A DNA stretch of 64,000 nt from Mycobacterium paraffinicum (GTDB taxonomy: Bacteria; Actinomycetota; Actinomycetes; Mycobacteriales; Mycobacteriaceae): the NCBI RefSeq assembly GCF_001907675.1, contig NZ_MPNT01000016.1, forward strand, positions 72,151 to 136,150. The letters are read 5' to 3'. Every line of letters starts with the position of its first letter. Position 1 is the first letter of the stretch. The position numbers were made by a program, and so were the translations under genes. Of this stretch, positions 42,626-51,181 are shown piece after piece. Under the pieces are notes generated by a model, which was not told the origin of the DNA, searched no databases, and was given only the letters and a program-made list of their open reading frames with translations.

Positions 42626-43474
42626 CTAGTTGTCCCAATGCTGGGCAGCCAGCCGTGTCGGACACGGCACCATCGTCCGCATCGTGTCACCGCCGCGTAG
42701 TGGTGCGTCGCGCTGCTGGCTGACCAGCCGCAGTGGGGTGTCCTCGGTGTCGACGACGGCCAGAATCGCGGCCACACCGATGTCAGCGTTGGACAACGCG
42801 GAGGGGGCCCATTGCAGCGACGCGTCACGGTCCTGGCGCAGTACTGGGTCGTACGCGGCGATGCGTCTCGTCGCCAGCTCTGACGGGACCCGCGCCGCCG
42901 TCGGCGGGGTGTCGACCAACGTGACCTGAATCCCTAGCGGTCGCAGTTCACCCGCCAGCGAGTCAGTCAACCCGTCGACCGCGAACACGCAGGCGCTGAG
43001 TAGCCCAGCGCCGGGACTGCCGATGTCATCGTAGGACGGGGAGGCTTGCACGATGTGTCCTGAGCGTTGCTCGCGCAGCACTGGCAGCACGGCGCGCAGC
43101 ACGTTGAGCAAACCGAGGATGTTCGACTCGATCACTGCCGTGACCTGCTGGGCGTCGACTTCCTCCACGGCACCCGCGACGTCGCGGAAAGTGGTGTTGG
43201 CCACGACGTCGATGCGTCTGAACGAGGCGACCGTCTCGCTCACCGCGCTCTGCAGCTGGCTCTGATCACGAATGTCGGCGGCGATGACGCGCACACGTTC
43301 GCCGTGCGCCTCAGCCAAGTGCTGCAGGGGATCATTGTCGCGGGCCAAGGCCACCACATTGTCGCCGCGGCCCGCGGCCGCGGTGCTCAACGCCAACGCG
43401 ATGCCGGTGTCGGCTTCGGGGATCAACCAGGTGAGCGGGCGCCCAGGAGACTGGCCCGGACGCTGTGGTGTCAT
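42626..43474 (-). CDS. SDR-like pseudo-enzyme
   Basis: 282 residues. Overall fold matches classical SDRs (GRGDNVVALARDNDPLQHLA, VEEVDAQQVTAVIESNILGL, LPVLREQRSGHIVQASPSYD, FAVDGLTDSLAGELRPLGIQ). Every functional motif is altered: the TGxxxGxG loop reads IPEADTGIA, NNAG reads ANTT, and the YxxxK site reads LSACV with Leu159/Val163. It is complete and in frame, overlapping its upstream neighbour by ATGA, so it is not simple decay. A binding or regulatory role is likely. Confidence 0.82.
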   Translation of the reverse strand: MTPQRPGQSPGRPLTWLIPEADTGIALALSTAAAGRGDNVVALARDNDPLQHLAEAHGERVRVIAADIRDQSQLQSAVSETVASFRRIDVVANTTFRDVAGAVEEVDAQQVTAVIESNILGLLNVLRAVLPVLREQRSGHIVQASPSYDDIGSPGAGLLSACVFAVDGLTDSLAGELRPLGIQVTLVDTPPTAARVPSELATRRIAAYDPVLRQDRDASLQWAPSALSNADIGVAAILAVVDTEDTPLRLVSQQRDAPLRGGDTMRTMVPCPTRLAAQHWDN

Positions 43475-44250
43475 GCGTTCACGAAGCGCACGGAGAGCGC
43501 ATCGCGGGCTTGGTGTTTCAGCCCGGCCATGGCGTTGAGGTAGGACAGCGGTCCCCAGCTGATCCGCGCGACCCCCAGTTCGGCCAGCCTGCTGGGGGTG
43601 GGCGTGCCGTCGAGCACCATGACGTTGACCGGCAGGGACTGCCCTTGGCAGATCCGGCCGATCAGCGCCTCTTCTTCCAGACCCGGGATAAAGAAACCCG
43701 AGGCGCCGGCAGCGGCGTAGGCCTCGGCCCGCTGGATCGCTTCATCGACGGTGGCCTCGGGATCGCGACCCTGACCGAGGAACAGGTCGGTGCGGGCGTT
43801 GATGAACACGTCGAGACCGATATGGTCGGCCGCGCGGCGAATAGCGGCGATCCGGCTGGCTTGGCGGTCCAGCTCGTAGAGTCCTTCGCCCTTGACCACA
43901 CGGTCCTCGAAGTTAATGCCGATCACCCCGGTCTCGAAGAGGCGGGCGGCGTTGTCGGCGAGTTCGGCGTCGTCCGCGCTGTAGCCGCCTTCGAAGTCGG
44001 CGCTGACCGGCACATCCACCGCGTCGGCGATGCGGCCGATGATCTGCTCGGCGATTTCGAGGGGAAGTTCTTCACCGTCGCGGAAGCCTTGAGCTTCGGC
44101 CACCGACCAGCTGCTGGATGCGATAGCCGCCGCGCCTGCCTCCACGATGGCTTTGGCGCTGCCGGCGTCCCAGGCGTTGTAGAGCAGCACCGGATCGCCG
44201 GCGACGTGCAGCTCGGCGAAGCGGGCCGCTTTCTCAGCTGATGAGGGCAT
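43471..44250 (-). CDS. Isocitrate lyase/PEP mutase superfamily protein
   Basis: 259 residues. VLLYNAWDAGSAKAIVEAGA, then the metal-site region VPVSADFEGGYSADDAELAD, VIGINFEDRVV and VFINARTDLFLGQG follow the ICL/PEP mutase barrel. The isocitrate lyase KKCGH loop is absent, so it is a C-C or P-C lyase of the oxaloacetate/2-methylisocitrate-like subgroup with unknown substrate. Start coupled neither upstream nor by a strong dyad; GGAGAA gives the ribosome binding site. Confidence 0.85.
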   Translation of the reverse strand: MPSSAEKAARFAELHVAGDPVLLYNAWDAGSAKAIVEAGAAAIASSSWSVAEAQGFRDGEELPLEIAEQIIGRIADAVDVPVSADFEGGYSADDAELADNAARLFETGVIGINFEDRVVKGEGLYELDRQASRIAAIRRAADHIGLDVFINARTDLFLGQGRDPEATVDEAIQRAEAYAAAGASGFFIPGLEEEALIGRICQGQSLPVNVMVLDGTPTPSRLAELGVARISWGPLSYLNAMAGLKHQARDALSVRFVNA

Positions 44251-44390
44251 GGTGGTTCTCCTTCTCCTCGGCGACGACTGGCGGGCGCCGAGTGGGTTGA
44301 TGAGATGTGTCGATGGTGGTCGAAGGGAGGGTCAGCCTCCACTGCGTCGAGGCGAGCGCTGCGCCGTGAGCACCGAACACTGCAGGGGTG

Positions 44391-45320
44391 TCACCCGGGA
44401 CCACCGTGGCCTCCTGCCGTGGACGCCGGACACGGTGCCGGCGGGTCGTCGTGGGCGAGCAAGTGCGCGCGCAGCGGCGCGGTGAGCGCCTCGGGGCGTT
44501 CTTCGACGAAGAACAGCCGTGCGCCGGGTACTTCTATCGGTGTCCCGGCGCCGGGGATGGTGTCGGCGAGCCAGTGCGCCCATCGGGTCGGGAAGTACGC
44601 GTCGTCGGTGCCCCACACGATCAACGTGGGCGCCCGTAACGCCCGCAGCTGGTTCTCGATGGCCCGTGTGTGTCGGTTGTCGAAGGCCGCGAGGAAGCGT
44701 TGCAGATCGCGGGTGCGCTGCTCGGTGCGCAGAAACGGGGCCAGGTACATCGCGATATCGGCGTCGCTCACACTCGCCGGGTCCTGGTACGCCGGCCCCA
44801 GCGCGTCGGGTGCCCGATAGCGGGACGTGTCGGTCAACATCGCGGTGAGGGCGTCATGCAGCCCGCCCGCCACTGCCATGTCGACGAACGGTTGGAATGC
44901 CGCCGGTGGCCAGTTGTCGCTGGCGTCGCAGTCGGTGAGGGTCAGCGTGCGGATGCGGCCGGGATGCAGGGCGGCGAAGATCTGACAGATCCCTCCGCCG
45001 CTGTCATTGCCGACGATGTCGACGTGGTCGATGCCGAGCGCGTCGAGGAACTCGGCGATCATCGTTGCATTGGCGGTCACCGACACGTCTTGCTCGGCGC
45101 TGATCTCGGTGTCACCGTGGGCGAGCAGATCGAGGGCGATGCATCTGCGGATATCGGAAAGGTCGTGGATCTGATGTCGCCACAGGTGCTTGTTCATCAG
45201 CACTCCGTGGACGAACAGCAAGACCGGACCCGAGCCGGCGTCGATGTAGCTGATGCTGCCCGAGGGAGTGTTGACGCTCCTGTGGATGGATCCAGACCGG
45301 TCCACCGTGTCGTTGCTCAT
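44391..45320 (-). CDS. Alpha/beta hydrolase (dehalogenase/epoxide-hydrolase-like)
   Basis: 309 residues. VLLFVHGVLMNKHLWRHQIH gives the oxyanion loop, DLLAHGDTEIS the cap entry and DIVGNDSGGGICQIFAALHP the elbow. By position the nucleophile is Asp106, as in haloalkane dehalogenases and epoxide hydrolases, rather than Ser. The C-terminal GARLFFVEERPEAL lacks the usual His. First gene of an operon through 42347, 28 bp downstream of promoter P3. Confidence 0.83.
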   Translation of the reverse strand: MSNDTVDRSGSIHRSVNTPSGSISYIDAGSGPVLLFVHGVLMNKHLWRHQIHDLSDIRRCIALDLLAHGDTEISAEQDVSVTANATMIAEFLDALGIDHVDIVGNDSGGGICQIFAALHPGRIRTLTLTDCDASDNWPPAAFQPFVDMAVAGGLHDALTAMLTDTSRYRAPDALGPAYQDPASVSDADIAMYLAPFLRTEQRTRDLQRFLAAFDNRHTRAIENQLRALRAPTLIVWGTDDAYFPTRWAHWLADTIPGAGTPIEVPGARLFFVEERPEALTAPLRAHLLAHDDPPAPCPASTAGGHGGPG

Positions 45321-45347
45321 CGGTTCTCTTCCTCACGTCCGACACGA

Positions 45348-45391
45348 AACGCTACGGCACATCCGGACCGTGGCACTGTCAGAATCTTTAG
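45348..45391 (-). promoter_or_regulatory. Bipartite promoter P3 (towards hydrolase/PEP-mutase/SDR/DUF1272 operon)
   Basis: On the minus strand CTAAAGATTCTGACAG (45376-45391), 19 bp, then CGTAGCGTT (45348-45356) with -10 TAGCGT. The second box ends 28 bp before ATG 45320, the shortest leader of the set. Confidence 0.72.
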
Positions 45392-45656
45392 CAGTCGCCA
45401 GCCACCCGCGCCTATCTCAAACATCAACGGCCGCAGCACTACCGGCGGTCTGGCCGCTGTTCCTCATGGGAGAAGGGACGTGCGGGTGGCAGCCCGAGCC
45501 TGCATATATGCCCGTCTCGGGACGCTGCTTCCGCAAGAACGCAAGACGTCACCGTGATAATCCATATGCATTGCAGTGCAATCGATTTCAGAACGTGAGC
45601 GCTCAATCACATCGACGGGTGATGCGGCGTCAGCGCTTTCTCGACGGGGGCAAGGG
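45392..45656. other. Intergenic region with a 13-bp palindrome
   Basis: Between P3 and the stop of the TetR gene. ATTGCA-G-TGCAAT at 45570-45582 is a perfect palindrome of unknown purpose. No frame here resembles a protein family. Confidence 0.4.
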
Positions 45657-46271
45657 TTAGCTGATCGCTGTCGGCGGCGCGGTCGTGGCATCGGCGAGAT
45701 GAGCGGCTGCGCGCCGCGCTGCCCGCAGGATCTGCGTGGAGAGGTCCTCGTCGTTCACAGCACGCGAGAGCGCCACCCCACCGACGCAGATCACCATCAG
45801 GGCCAGGGCGTCAGCACGATGGCTGGCGTCGTTGGCGTCGTCTCCGCAGATCACCTCGACCGACCGCAGCAGCTCTTGTTCGAACGCGACGCGAAACGCT
45901 GCTCCGGCGTGGGTAGCTTCGGACACCAGTGCCGGGTAGCCACAGCCGTCGGCCACGTCGTCACGATGAGCGCTGGTCAAATACCGCTTGGCGATTGAGC
46001 TCAGTCGGCGATCCCAGCGGCCGCCACGCCGGATGGGAACCCACTTCTCGCGCCACTCGTCGACGGCGTGACTGAAGGCCGCCACATCCAGATCGTCCTT
46101 GGAATCGAAGTGGGCGTAGAACGCACCATGAGTCAAGCCCGCATCGGCCATTACCGAGGCGATCGCCGTTCCTGCTAGTCCCTCCTGCCGGATCCGCCGC
46201 GCGGCGGCATCCAGGACGCGCTCACGGGACTGCCGCTTGTTTTCGGCACGCTTCCGTGATGCAGGTCGCAT
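45657..46271 (-). CDS. TetR/AcrR family regulator
   Basis: 204 residues from ATG 46271. RVLDAAARRIRQEGLAGTAI then ASVMADAGLTHGAFYAHFDS is the TetR helix-turn-helix; GCGYPALVSEATHAGAAFRV is the NfxB/AcrR-type ligand segment. It sits in the middle of the stress cluster and is divergent from the AraC gene, with a dyad between them. It probably represses itself and the AraC gene. Confidence 0.9.
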   Translation of the reverse strand: MRPASRKRAENKRQSRERVLDAAARRIRQEGLAGTAIASVMADAGLTHGAFYAHFDSKDDLDVAAFSHAVDEWREKWVPIRRGGRWDRRLSSIAKRYLTSAHRDDVADGCGYPALVSEATHAGAAFRVAFEQELLRSVEVICGDDANDASHRADALALMVICVGGVALSRAVNDEDLSTQILRAARRAAAHLADATTAPPTAIS

Positions 46272-46292
46272 GGTGGTCAACCTACCAATAAT

Positions 46293-46319
46293 CTGATACT
46301 CATCAGACGAATCAGACGA
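46293..46319. promoter_or_regulatory. TetR operator between tetR and araC
   Basis: CTGAT-ACTC-ATCAG (46293-46306) is a perfect dyad. The sequence ATCAGACGA then repeats in tandem (46302-46310 and 46311-46319). The 70-bp divergent interval places it over both promoters. Confidence 0.6.
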
Positions 46320-46341
46320 AATAGCGATCGGGGGCATAAAT

Positions 46342-47208
46342 ATGGCCGCTTCCCAGTTCGACATGGACATGGTGGACTTCAAGTCGAACGCGCTACTGCT
46401 GTCCGACGTGATGGCGGTGTGGGATGTGATGTGCCCAGGGACTCATGCGCCGCAAAGCGCCGAGGAGACCACCGACACGACGCACATCGTGTTTCCCTAC
46501 GACGGCCTCTACGTCCATCACGCCGGGCACCGCGAAGCGATCGCCGACTCCAGTCGCGTGCTCTTCCTCAATAAAGACCAGGTATGGCGCATGAGCCACC
46601 CAGTCGCTGGTGGCGATTCGTCACTATCCATCGGGTTAGCCCCTGAGGTTCTCGTCGAGCTGGTCCCCGGCGAACTACTGGCACCCGGCGAGAACGCTGC
46701 CCTCAACCGCTGCACCCTGCGTCTGGATGTCCGTACTCAGGCACTGGCCGCATCGGTGCGACACCGACTCGACCGCGGAGCGATCGGCGGAGTGCTGGAA
46801 GCCGAAACAGCGACCATGGGGCTGATCCGCGCCGCCCTGCGGGGCCACGCACTCGACGAGCGCCGCATCACCGCCCGCAGCCGCAAGCTCGTCGACGGCG
46901 CCAAGCTGGTCGTGGGCGGCGACCTGAGCCGCCGGTGGACGCTGTCGGACATCGCCGCGGAACTCAGCGTCTCACCGGTGTACCTCACCCAAGTCTTTCA
47001 ACGCGTCGAGGGAATCCCGATGTACCGCTATCAGCTGCAGCTGCGACTGGCCCAAGCGTTGCAGCGGCTCGGCGAATACGACGACGTCACCGACCTCGCT
47101 ATCGGCCTCGGATTCACCAGCCACAGCCACTTCAGCGCCGCCTTCAAACAGACCTATGGCCAGACACCCTCGGAGTTTCGCCGCGCATCAGGAGTGCGTC
47201 GAGGATGA
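46342..47208 (+). CDS. AraC family transcriptional regulator
   Basis: 288 residues. An N-terminal cupin-like sensing region is followed by two helix-turn-helices: WTLSDIAAELSVSPVYLTQV near residue 205 and VTDLAIGLGFTSHSHFSAAF near 253, then KQTYGQTPSEFRR. It is the only activator-type regulator inside the stress cluster and thus a candidate for the bipartite promoters, though AraC sites are usually direct repeats. Divergent from a TetR gene. Confidence 0.9.
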   Translation: MAASQFDMDMVDFKSNALLLSDVMAVWDVMCPGTHAPQSAEETTDTTHIVFPYDGLYVHHAGHREAIADSSRVLFLNKDQVWRMSHPVAGGDSSLSIGLAPEVLVELVPGELLAPGENAALNRCTLRLDVRTQALAASVRHRLDRGAIGGVLEAETATMGLIRAALRGHALDERRITARSRKLVDGAKLVVGGDLSRRWTLSDIAAELSVSPVYLTQVFQRVEGIPMYRYQLQLRLAQALQRLGEYDDVTDLAIGLGFTSHSHFSAAFKQTYGQTPSEFRRASGVRRG

Positions 47209-47340
47209 CCCGGCGTGACGCGGGAGATCACAGCGTCACAAGGAACGCAAGCTGTGTCTTGCAACAGGTTTCGTGTTATCACACCGATCAGCGGCCGCTG
47301 ATCATGGCGGATCGACAGCGTGAGATGAAGGAGACGACAC

Positions 47341-47673
47341 ATGGCCACAGCCACCACCAAGGCGCTCACCTACGACTCGTTCGCCAGCGAGGTCCTCGAA
47401 GCCCCCGGCCCGGTGTTGGTTGATTTCTGGGCCGAGTGGTGTGGGCCCTGTCGGATGGTGTCACCCGTGCTCGACGAAATCGCCCGCGAGCACGCGGGCA
47501 CGCTGACGGTGAGAAAACTCAACGCCGACGACTTCCCTGACATCGCCGCCGACTACCACGTGCATTCCATCCCCACCATGGCGCTCTTCTCCGGGGGACA
47601 CCTCGTGAAGACGATTGTGGGTGCACGCCCGAAAGCCGCTCTGCTCCGCGACTTCGCGCCCTATCTCGACTAG
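47341..47673 (+). CDS. Thioredoxin
   Basis: 110 residues with active site DFWAEWCGPCRMVSPVLDEI (Cys34/Cys37), the conserved cis-Pro in SIPTMALFSGG and a full-length thioredoxin fold. It reduces protein disulfides in the cytoplasm using thioredoxin reductase. It lies downstream of araC with 132 bp between; no bipartite promoter was found before it. AAGGAG precedes the ATG. Confidence 0.93.
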   Translation: MATATTKALTYDSFASEVLEAPGPVLVDFWAEWCGPCRMVSPVLDEIAREHAGTLTVRKLNADDFPDIAADYHVHSIPTMALFSGGHLVKTIVGARPKAALLRDFAPYLD

Positions 47674-47704
47674 TCCCTCTCATCAGACGCCCGGCCCGGC
47701 TGGG

Positions 47705-47731
47705 GCGTGCGTGCACCATTGCCACGCACGC
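47705..47731. terminator. Hairpin between thioredoxin and ogt genes
   Basis: GCGTGCGTG (47705-47713) pairs perfectly with CACGCACGC (47723-47731) around a 9-base loop. There is no T-run after it. It could end thioredoxin transcription or act as a protein-binding dyad before ogt, whose ATG is 28 bp further on. Confidence 0.45.
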
Positions 47732-47759
47732 TAAGCCTTCTTCACTACCAGGAGATGCG

Positions 47760-48272
47760 ATGTCGTCCACCTCCACCAGCTCAACGCGTCACGCGCTTAT
47801 CGACACCGATATCGGCACGCTCACAATTGTTCACGACGACGTTGGTCTGTCCGGTATCTACTTTCCCGGTCACTGGACCAAGCCGGATCCCGTCATCTTC
47901 GGACTACGCACCGACGCACATGAGTTCGCACAGATCACCGAGCAATTGCATGAGTACTTCGCCGGTCAGCGACAAGTCTTCGACGTGGAGCTGGCGCCAG
48001 CACCGTCGCAGCGCGCCGAGCGTATGCGTTCGGCTCTGTGCGCGTTGCCCTACGGCACCACCGCCAGTTATGGCGAATTGGCGCGCTCCATGGGTATCAC
48101 GGCGCGTGAAGTCGGTACTCTCAACGCGCACAACCCCGTGTCGATCGTGGTGCCCTGCCACCGTGTGATTGGTGCCGATGGCAAGCTCGTCGGCTACGCC
48201 GGCGGCCTCGAACGCAAACAGCGCTTGCTCGTTTTGGAGGGGGCGCTGCCGGACACGCCCACGCTGTGGTGA
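47760..48272 (+). CDS. ogt: Methylated-DNA--protein-cysteine methyltransferase
   Basis: 170 residues. The alkyl-accepting site is SIVVPCHRVIGADGKLVGYA with Cys133, and the DNA-binding helix region is LPYGTTASYGELARSMGITA. Ogt-type single-domain proteins remove O6-alkylguanine adducts directly. In this cluster it joins AlkB-type and Mug repair genes. Convergent with the cupin gene at 48366. Confidence 0.92.
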   Translation: MSSTSTSSTRHALIDTDIGTLTIVHDDVGLSGIYFPGHWTKPDPVIFGLRTDAHEFAQITEQLHEYFAGQRQVFDVELAPAPSQRAERMRSALCALPYGTTASYGELARSMGITAREVGTLNAHNPVSIVVPCHRVIGADGKLVGYAGGLERKQRLLVLEGALPDTPTLW

Positions 48273-48365
48273 CAGCCATGATCCGGTACGCCCCGCCCAC
48301 CCCTGGCCACCGTGCTCCCTATAACGGTCGTCCGCGAAGACGAGAGCCCAGGCTGGGGCCGGGCG

Positions 48366-48806
48366 TCAGTCTGTGACTGGGGGTATTTGGGCGTCGAAGC
48401 CGACGCCCTGAATGAGGAAGATCAACCCCTCGGTCTCCGATACACACGCCGTGGTGTGGGCTTGCTTGCCCTTCTGGTACCAGAAACCGCCCGGCCCCAA
48501 CGGGATTGGCGTCTCTCCGGGCTTGTAGTTGGCCATCGTGCCTTTGATGACCACTGCAGCGTAATCGGCGCTGTGGCTGTGCAGGGGGCTGACGAAGCCA
48601 GGAGTGAACCTGAGGAAGGTGCCGTGTCTGCCGTCGGCCATCTGACCGTATGCGTTGGCCGCTTCGATCTTGGTGACACCGTCCACGCCGCGCTGACCGA
48701 TGTCGAAAAACGTCATGTCCTCGGCGCGATATGACGATGATTCGACTCCCGGGGGAAATACGCCGAAGCCGTCGGCGGGTGACGCTGGATCTTGTTCAGA
48801 GGCCAC
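48366..48806 (-). CDS. Cupin domain protein (DUF4437-like)
   Basis: 146 residues from GTG 48806, with GAAAGG 10 bases upstream. FVSPLHSHSADYAAVVIKGT provides cupin motif 1 histidines and GGFWYQKGKQAHTTACVS motif 2. It is a longer paralog of the cupin at 37770. Driven by promoter P4 about 115 bp upstream. Function unknown. Confidence 0.82.
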   Translation of the reverse strand: MASEQDPASPADGFGVFPPGVESSSYRAEDMTFFDIGQRGVDGVTKIEAANAYGQMADGRHGTFLRFTPGFVSPLHSHSADYAAVVIKGTMANYKPGETPIPLGPGGFWYQKGKQAHTTACVSETEGLIFLIQGVGFDAQIPPVTD

Positions 48807-48921
48807 GTGGTCATACCTTTCACGAAGTATTACCGTCCGGTGTGTACGAACGGTCAAGGGAGGATCGAACTGTGGGACAGGCTCGCCGGTGAAACTGCCT
48901 GGGCTGCATTAGGACTTGTCC

Positions 48922-48965
48922 GACGATAGGAAGCTCCGAGCGCCGTGCGCTGTCGAAATCTTTAG
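48922..48965 (-). promoter_or_regulatory. Bipartite promoter P4 (towards cupin)
   Basis: On the minus strand CTAAAGATTTCGACAG (48950-48965), identical to P1, then 19 bp and CCTATCGTC (48922-48930) with -10 TATCGT. It points at the cupin gene at 48806. Confidence 0.72.
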
Positions 48966-49038
48966 ACGACCGCCGCACGTCTCGCCGCGACGCCTTTTGT
49001 TGGCCTCGGTCCGGCTGCACCCGCGAGTGGCCATGGTG

Positions 49039-49830
49039 TCAGGCGGACTTGTCCAGCGCGGCAAGGAACGTCTCGGCGAGCGCGTGGTCTGACATCGGAT
49101 TCTGAGCGGTGATCAACTCGCGGTCGGTCACGACATAGGGGGTGAAGTTCTCATCGGTCGTGACGACGGTACCGCTGGCGGCCTCCAGGGCATCGGGCAT
49201 GTTGAAGTACAGCTTGGCCTTGAACACGTTGTCTTCGGCGAACTCTTCTTCGCTGCGGGAGAACACGGTCATCCGGTATCCCGCGTATTGCCATCCGTGG
49301 GCCAATTCGCGTGCCTTGGTGTAGTCACCGTCGATAAGCGCAGCCCGGAACTCGCGAGCGTTGTCCATCGCGGCCAGCAGTCCCATCGGTCCGTGACAGA
49401 TCGCAGCAGTCGGCTTGGCGTGGGTATGAAAGTAACGCAGGACATCGCGGGTGTCGGGATCTTGCATGACGTCGACGACCGGGGCGTGACCGCCGGGGAA
49501 GAACAGTCCCGCGAAGCGATCCAGACCGTCGTCGATCACCGACCGGAGCGTGCGGACGTCGTTCATCGCCGGATGATCGTTGAAGAAGTCACGGGCCTTG
49601 GTCCGGGCGGCGTTGTCGTTGGCGAAGTACAGCAAGGCGTCGGAATCGGGATCCATATGCGGTTTTTCGCCGGTGGGGGTGGCCAGCACGAACTCGTATC
49701 CGGCGGCCACCAACGCCATCAACGGCACAGCGGTTTCATTGAGGAATTGCCCGATCGTGATGGTGCCGCCAGTCTTGGCCTCCAGTTGGGTGGCATTGGA
49801 GCCGACGACGAGGATGGTGCCCTTGCTCAT
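49039..49830 (-). CDS. DJ-1/PfpI family protein (Hsp31/glyoxalase III-like)
   Basis: 263 residues. The nucleophile elbow TAAICHGPMGLLAAM carries Cys145-His146, and GLFFPGGHAPVVDVM is the conserved PfpI strand. The long form with an N-terminal cap (FVLATPTGEKPHMDPDSDAL) is like Hsp31/HchA, which convert methylglyoxal or repair glycated groups. It lies 169 bp downstream of the isochorismatase-like gene in the same direction, probably in the P5 unit. Confidence 0.86.
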   Translation of the reverse strand: MSKGTILVVGSNATQLEAKTGGTITIGQFLNETAVPLMALVAAGYEFVLATPTGEKPHMDPDSDALLYFANDNAARTKARDFFNDHPAMNDVRTLRSVIDDGLDRFAGLFFPGGHAPVVDVMQDPDTRDVLRYFHTHAKPTAAICHGPMGLLAAMDNAREFRAALIDGDYTKARELAHGWQYAGYRMTVFSRSEEEFAEDNVFKAKLYFNMPDALEAASGTVVTTDENFTPYVVTDRELITAQNPMSDHALAETFLAALDKSA

Positions 49831-49999
49831 GGAAAAACTCCCAATGTGGTCGAGAACGTCGCTGCGGACGTCCTATGGGGTGTGGTGGCGGTCGGTCGCT
49901 GACGTGAGTGCTGGTCGGCGGCGGCGACCGGATCTCGGTATCGGAGCGTGGTCGATCCCACGATCTGCACGGTGACTGCCCCGGAAGGGGTCGCCGCGT

Positions 50000-50683
50000 T
50001 CAGGTCGCGGCCGAGGCGGTGATACGGCGGACAACTTCCTCGGTGGTCCACACCGCGTTGGCCATGAACCGCCAGTTGATCATCGCGGCGTCATACCCCG
50101 AGCCTTCTTCGTTGACCGCGCCCGCCACGGCGTCGCGGACCATGATGATTTCGAAGCCGTTCTGGATCAGGTTGCGCATGTGATCTTCCAGGCACAGGTT
50201 GGCCGCGGGGCCGGCCATGATGACCTTTTCGATACCGCGCCGGCGCAGTAACAACACCAGATCGTTGGTGGGGGCGTAGCTGACGTGGCGTGAGGTGACG
50301 GTCGTGGCGCTGTCCTCTATGTACTTCCGGAAGCGGTCGGGCACATCAGCTCCCGACCCGGGAACGTCGTCGAAGTGCAGCGGGCTCTGGCGCTCGACGA
50401 GTCCGACGTTGAGTGCCAGATCCTCCATCGCACCCAGGCGGGTGTAGCCGTGATGGTCATGGGGGAAGAAGTAGTGCGGCGACATGAACACGGGCAGGTT
50501 GTTGTCCTTGGCGGTCTGCAACAACGTTTCCAGGTGGTCGTTGACGTTGTTGCGTATCATCAACTCTTCGATTAGGACGTAGTACTTGCCGCCCTCAGTG
50601 AGGAAGTCGTTTTGGATGTCGGCAAGAACCAGCGCAGTGCGCTGGGGGTCGATCTCGATGTCGACCTCGTGCTCAAACAGCAT
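50000..50683 (-). CDS. Isochorismatase-like cysteine hydrolase
   Basis: 227 residues from ATG 50683, with AAAGGA 9 bases upstream. Asp22 in VLADIQNDF and Cys164 in MAGPAANLCLEDHMRNLIQN are catalytic residues of the isochorismatase-like family, whose members hydrolyse amides, imides or vinyl ethers. No siderophore genes adjoin, so a detoxifying amidohydrolase is more likely than isochorismatase proper. Driven by P5. Confidence 0.85.
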   Translation of the reverse strand: MLFEHEVDIEIDPQRTALVLADIQNDFLTEGGKYYVLIEELMIRNNVNDHLETLLQTAKDNNLPVFMSPHYFFPHDHHGYTRLGAMEDLALNVGLVERQSPLHFDDVPGSGADVPDRFRKYIEDSATTVTSRHVSYAPTNDLVLLLRRRGIEKVIMAGPAANLCLEDHMRNLIQNGFEIIMVRDAVAGAVNEEGSGYDAAMINWRFMANAVWTTEEVVRRITASAAT

Positions 50684-50851
50684 GCCGGAGAGGTCCTTTC
50701 GTGTCGGTGATGGACATTCGATGTCAGCGGACGCGACGCCGCGTCTGTGTCGATGGTCAGCGGCCTCGAGGCGCCCACGGTCCGCGAGATCATTGATAGT
50801 CGGGTCTTTTCGTTGCGGGGTGGATGAGCGCCGTCGATGCGTGGTCCTGGC

Positions 50852-50894
50852 CAAGCTAATGCAACTCCGGATCGGCCACTATCGAAATCTTTAG
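50852..50894 (-). promoter_or_regulatory. Bipartite promoter P5 (towards isochorismatase/DJ-1)
   Basis: On the minus strand CTAAAGATTTCGATAG (50879-50894), 18 bp, then ATTAGCTTG (50852-50860) with -10 TAGCTT. The spacer is one base shorter than in the other copies. The leader to ATG 50683 is about 160 bases and holds no convincing gene. Confidence 0.68.
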
Positions 50895-51018
50895 CGGCCT
50901 CTGCTCGACGGTCGAGCCGCCTTGTGCCGCCATCCAATTCCGTGCCGCCGTCACCCATTCCCCTGGGCATCCACGACCCGCTGGACGGGGAGCGTCACCC
51001 GCATCGGCTGATGAACGT

Positions 51019-51062
51019 CTAAAGATCTTGACAGCGCACGACCGCCGGTAGCTCATAGCGTC
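51019..51062 (+). promoter_or_regulatory. Bipartite promoter P6 (towards nitroreductase operon)
   Basis: CTAAAGATCTTGACAG (51019-51034), 19 bp, then CATAGCGTC (51054-51062) with -10 TAGCGT. It is divergent from P5, 125 bp away, in the 498-bp interval between the isochorismatase-like and nitroreductase genes. The first box contains TTGACA, but 22 bp before the -10, too far to serve as a normal -35. Confidence 0.72.
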
Positions 51063-51181
51063 ACCGATGCTCACCTGCTCGCCGTCTTTGGACTTCGTCT
51101 CTCACACAGATCGGATACACCCTTGCCGGAGAATACCGTCGGCCGTGCCGACACCGCCCTCACGATCGGGGACCCAGCCAA

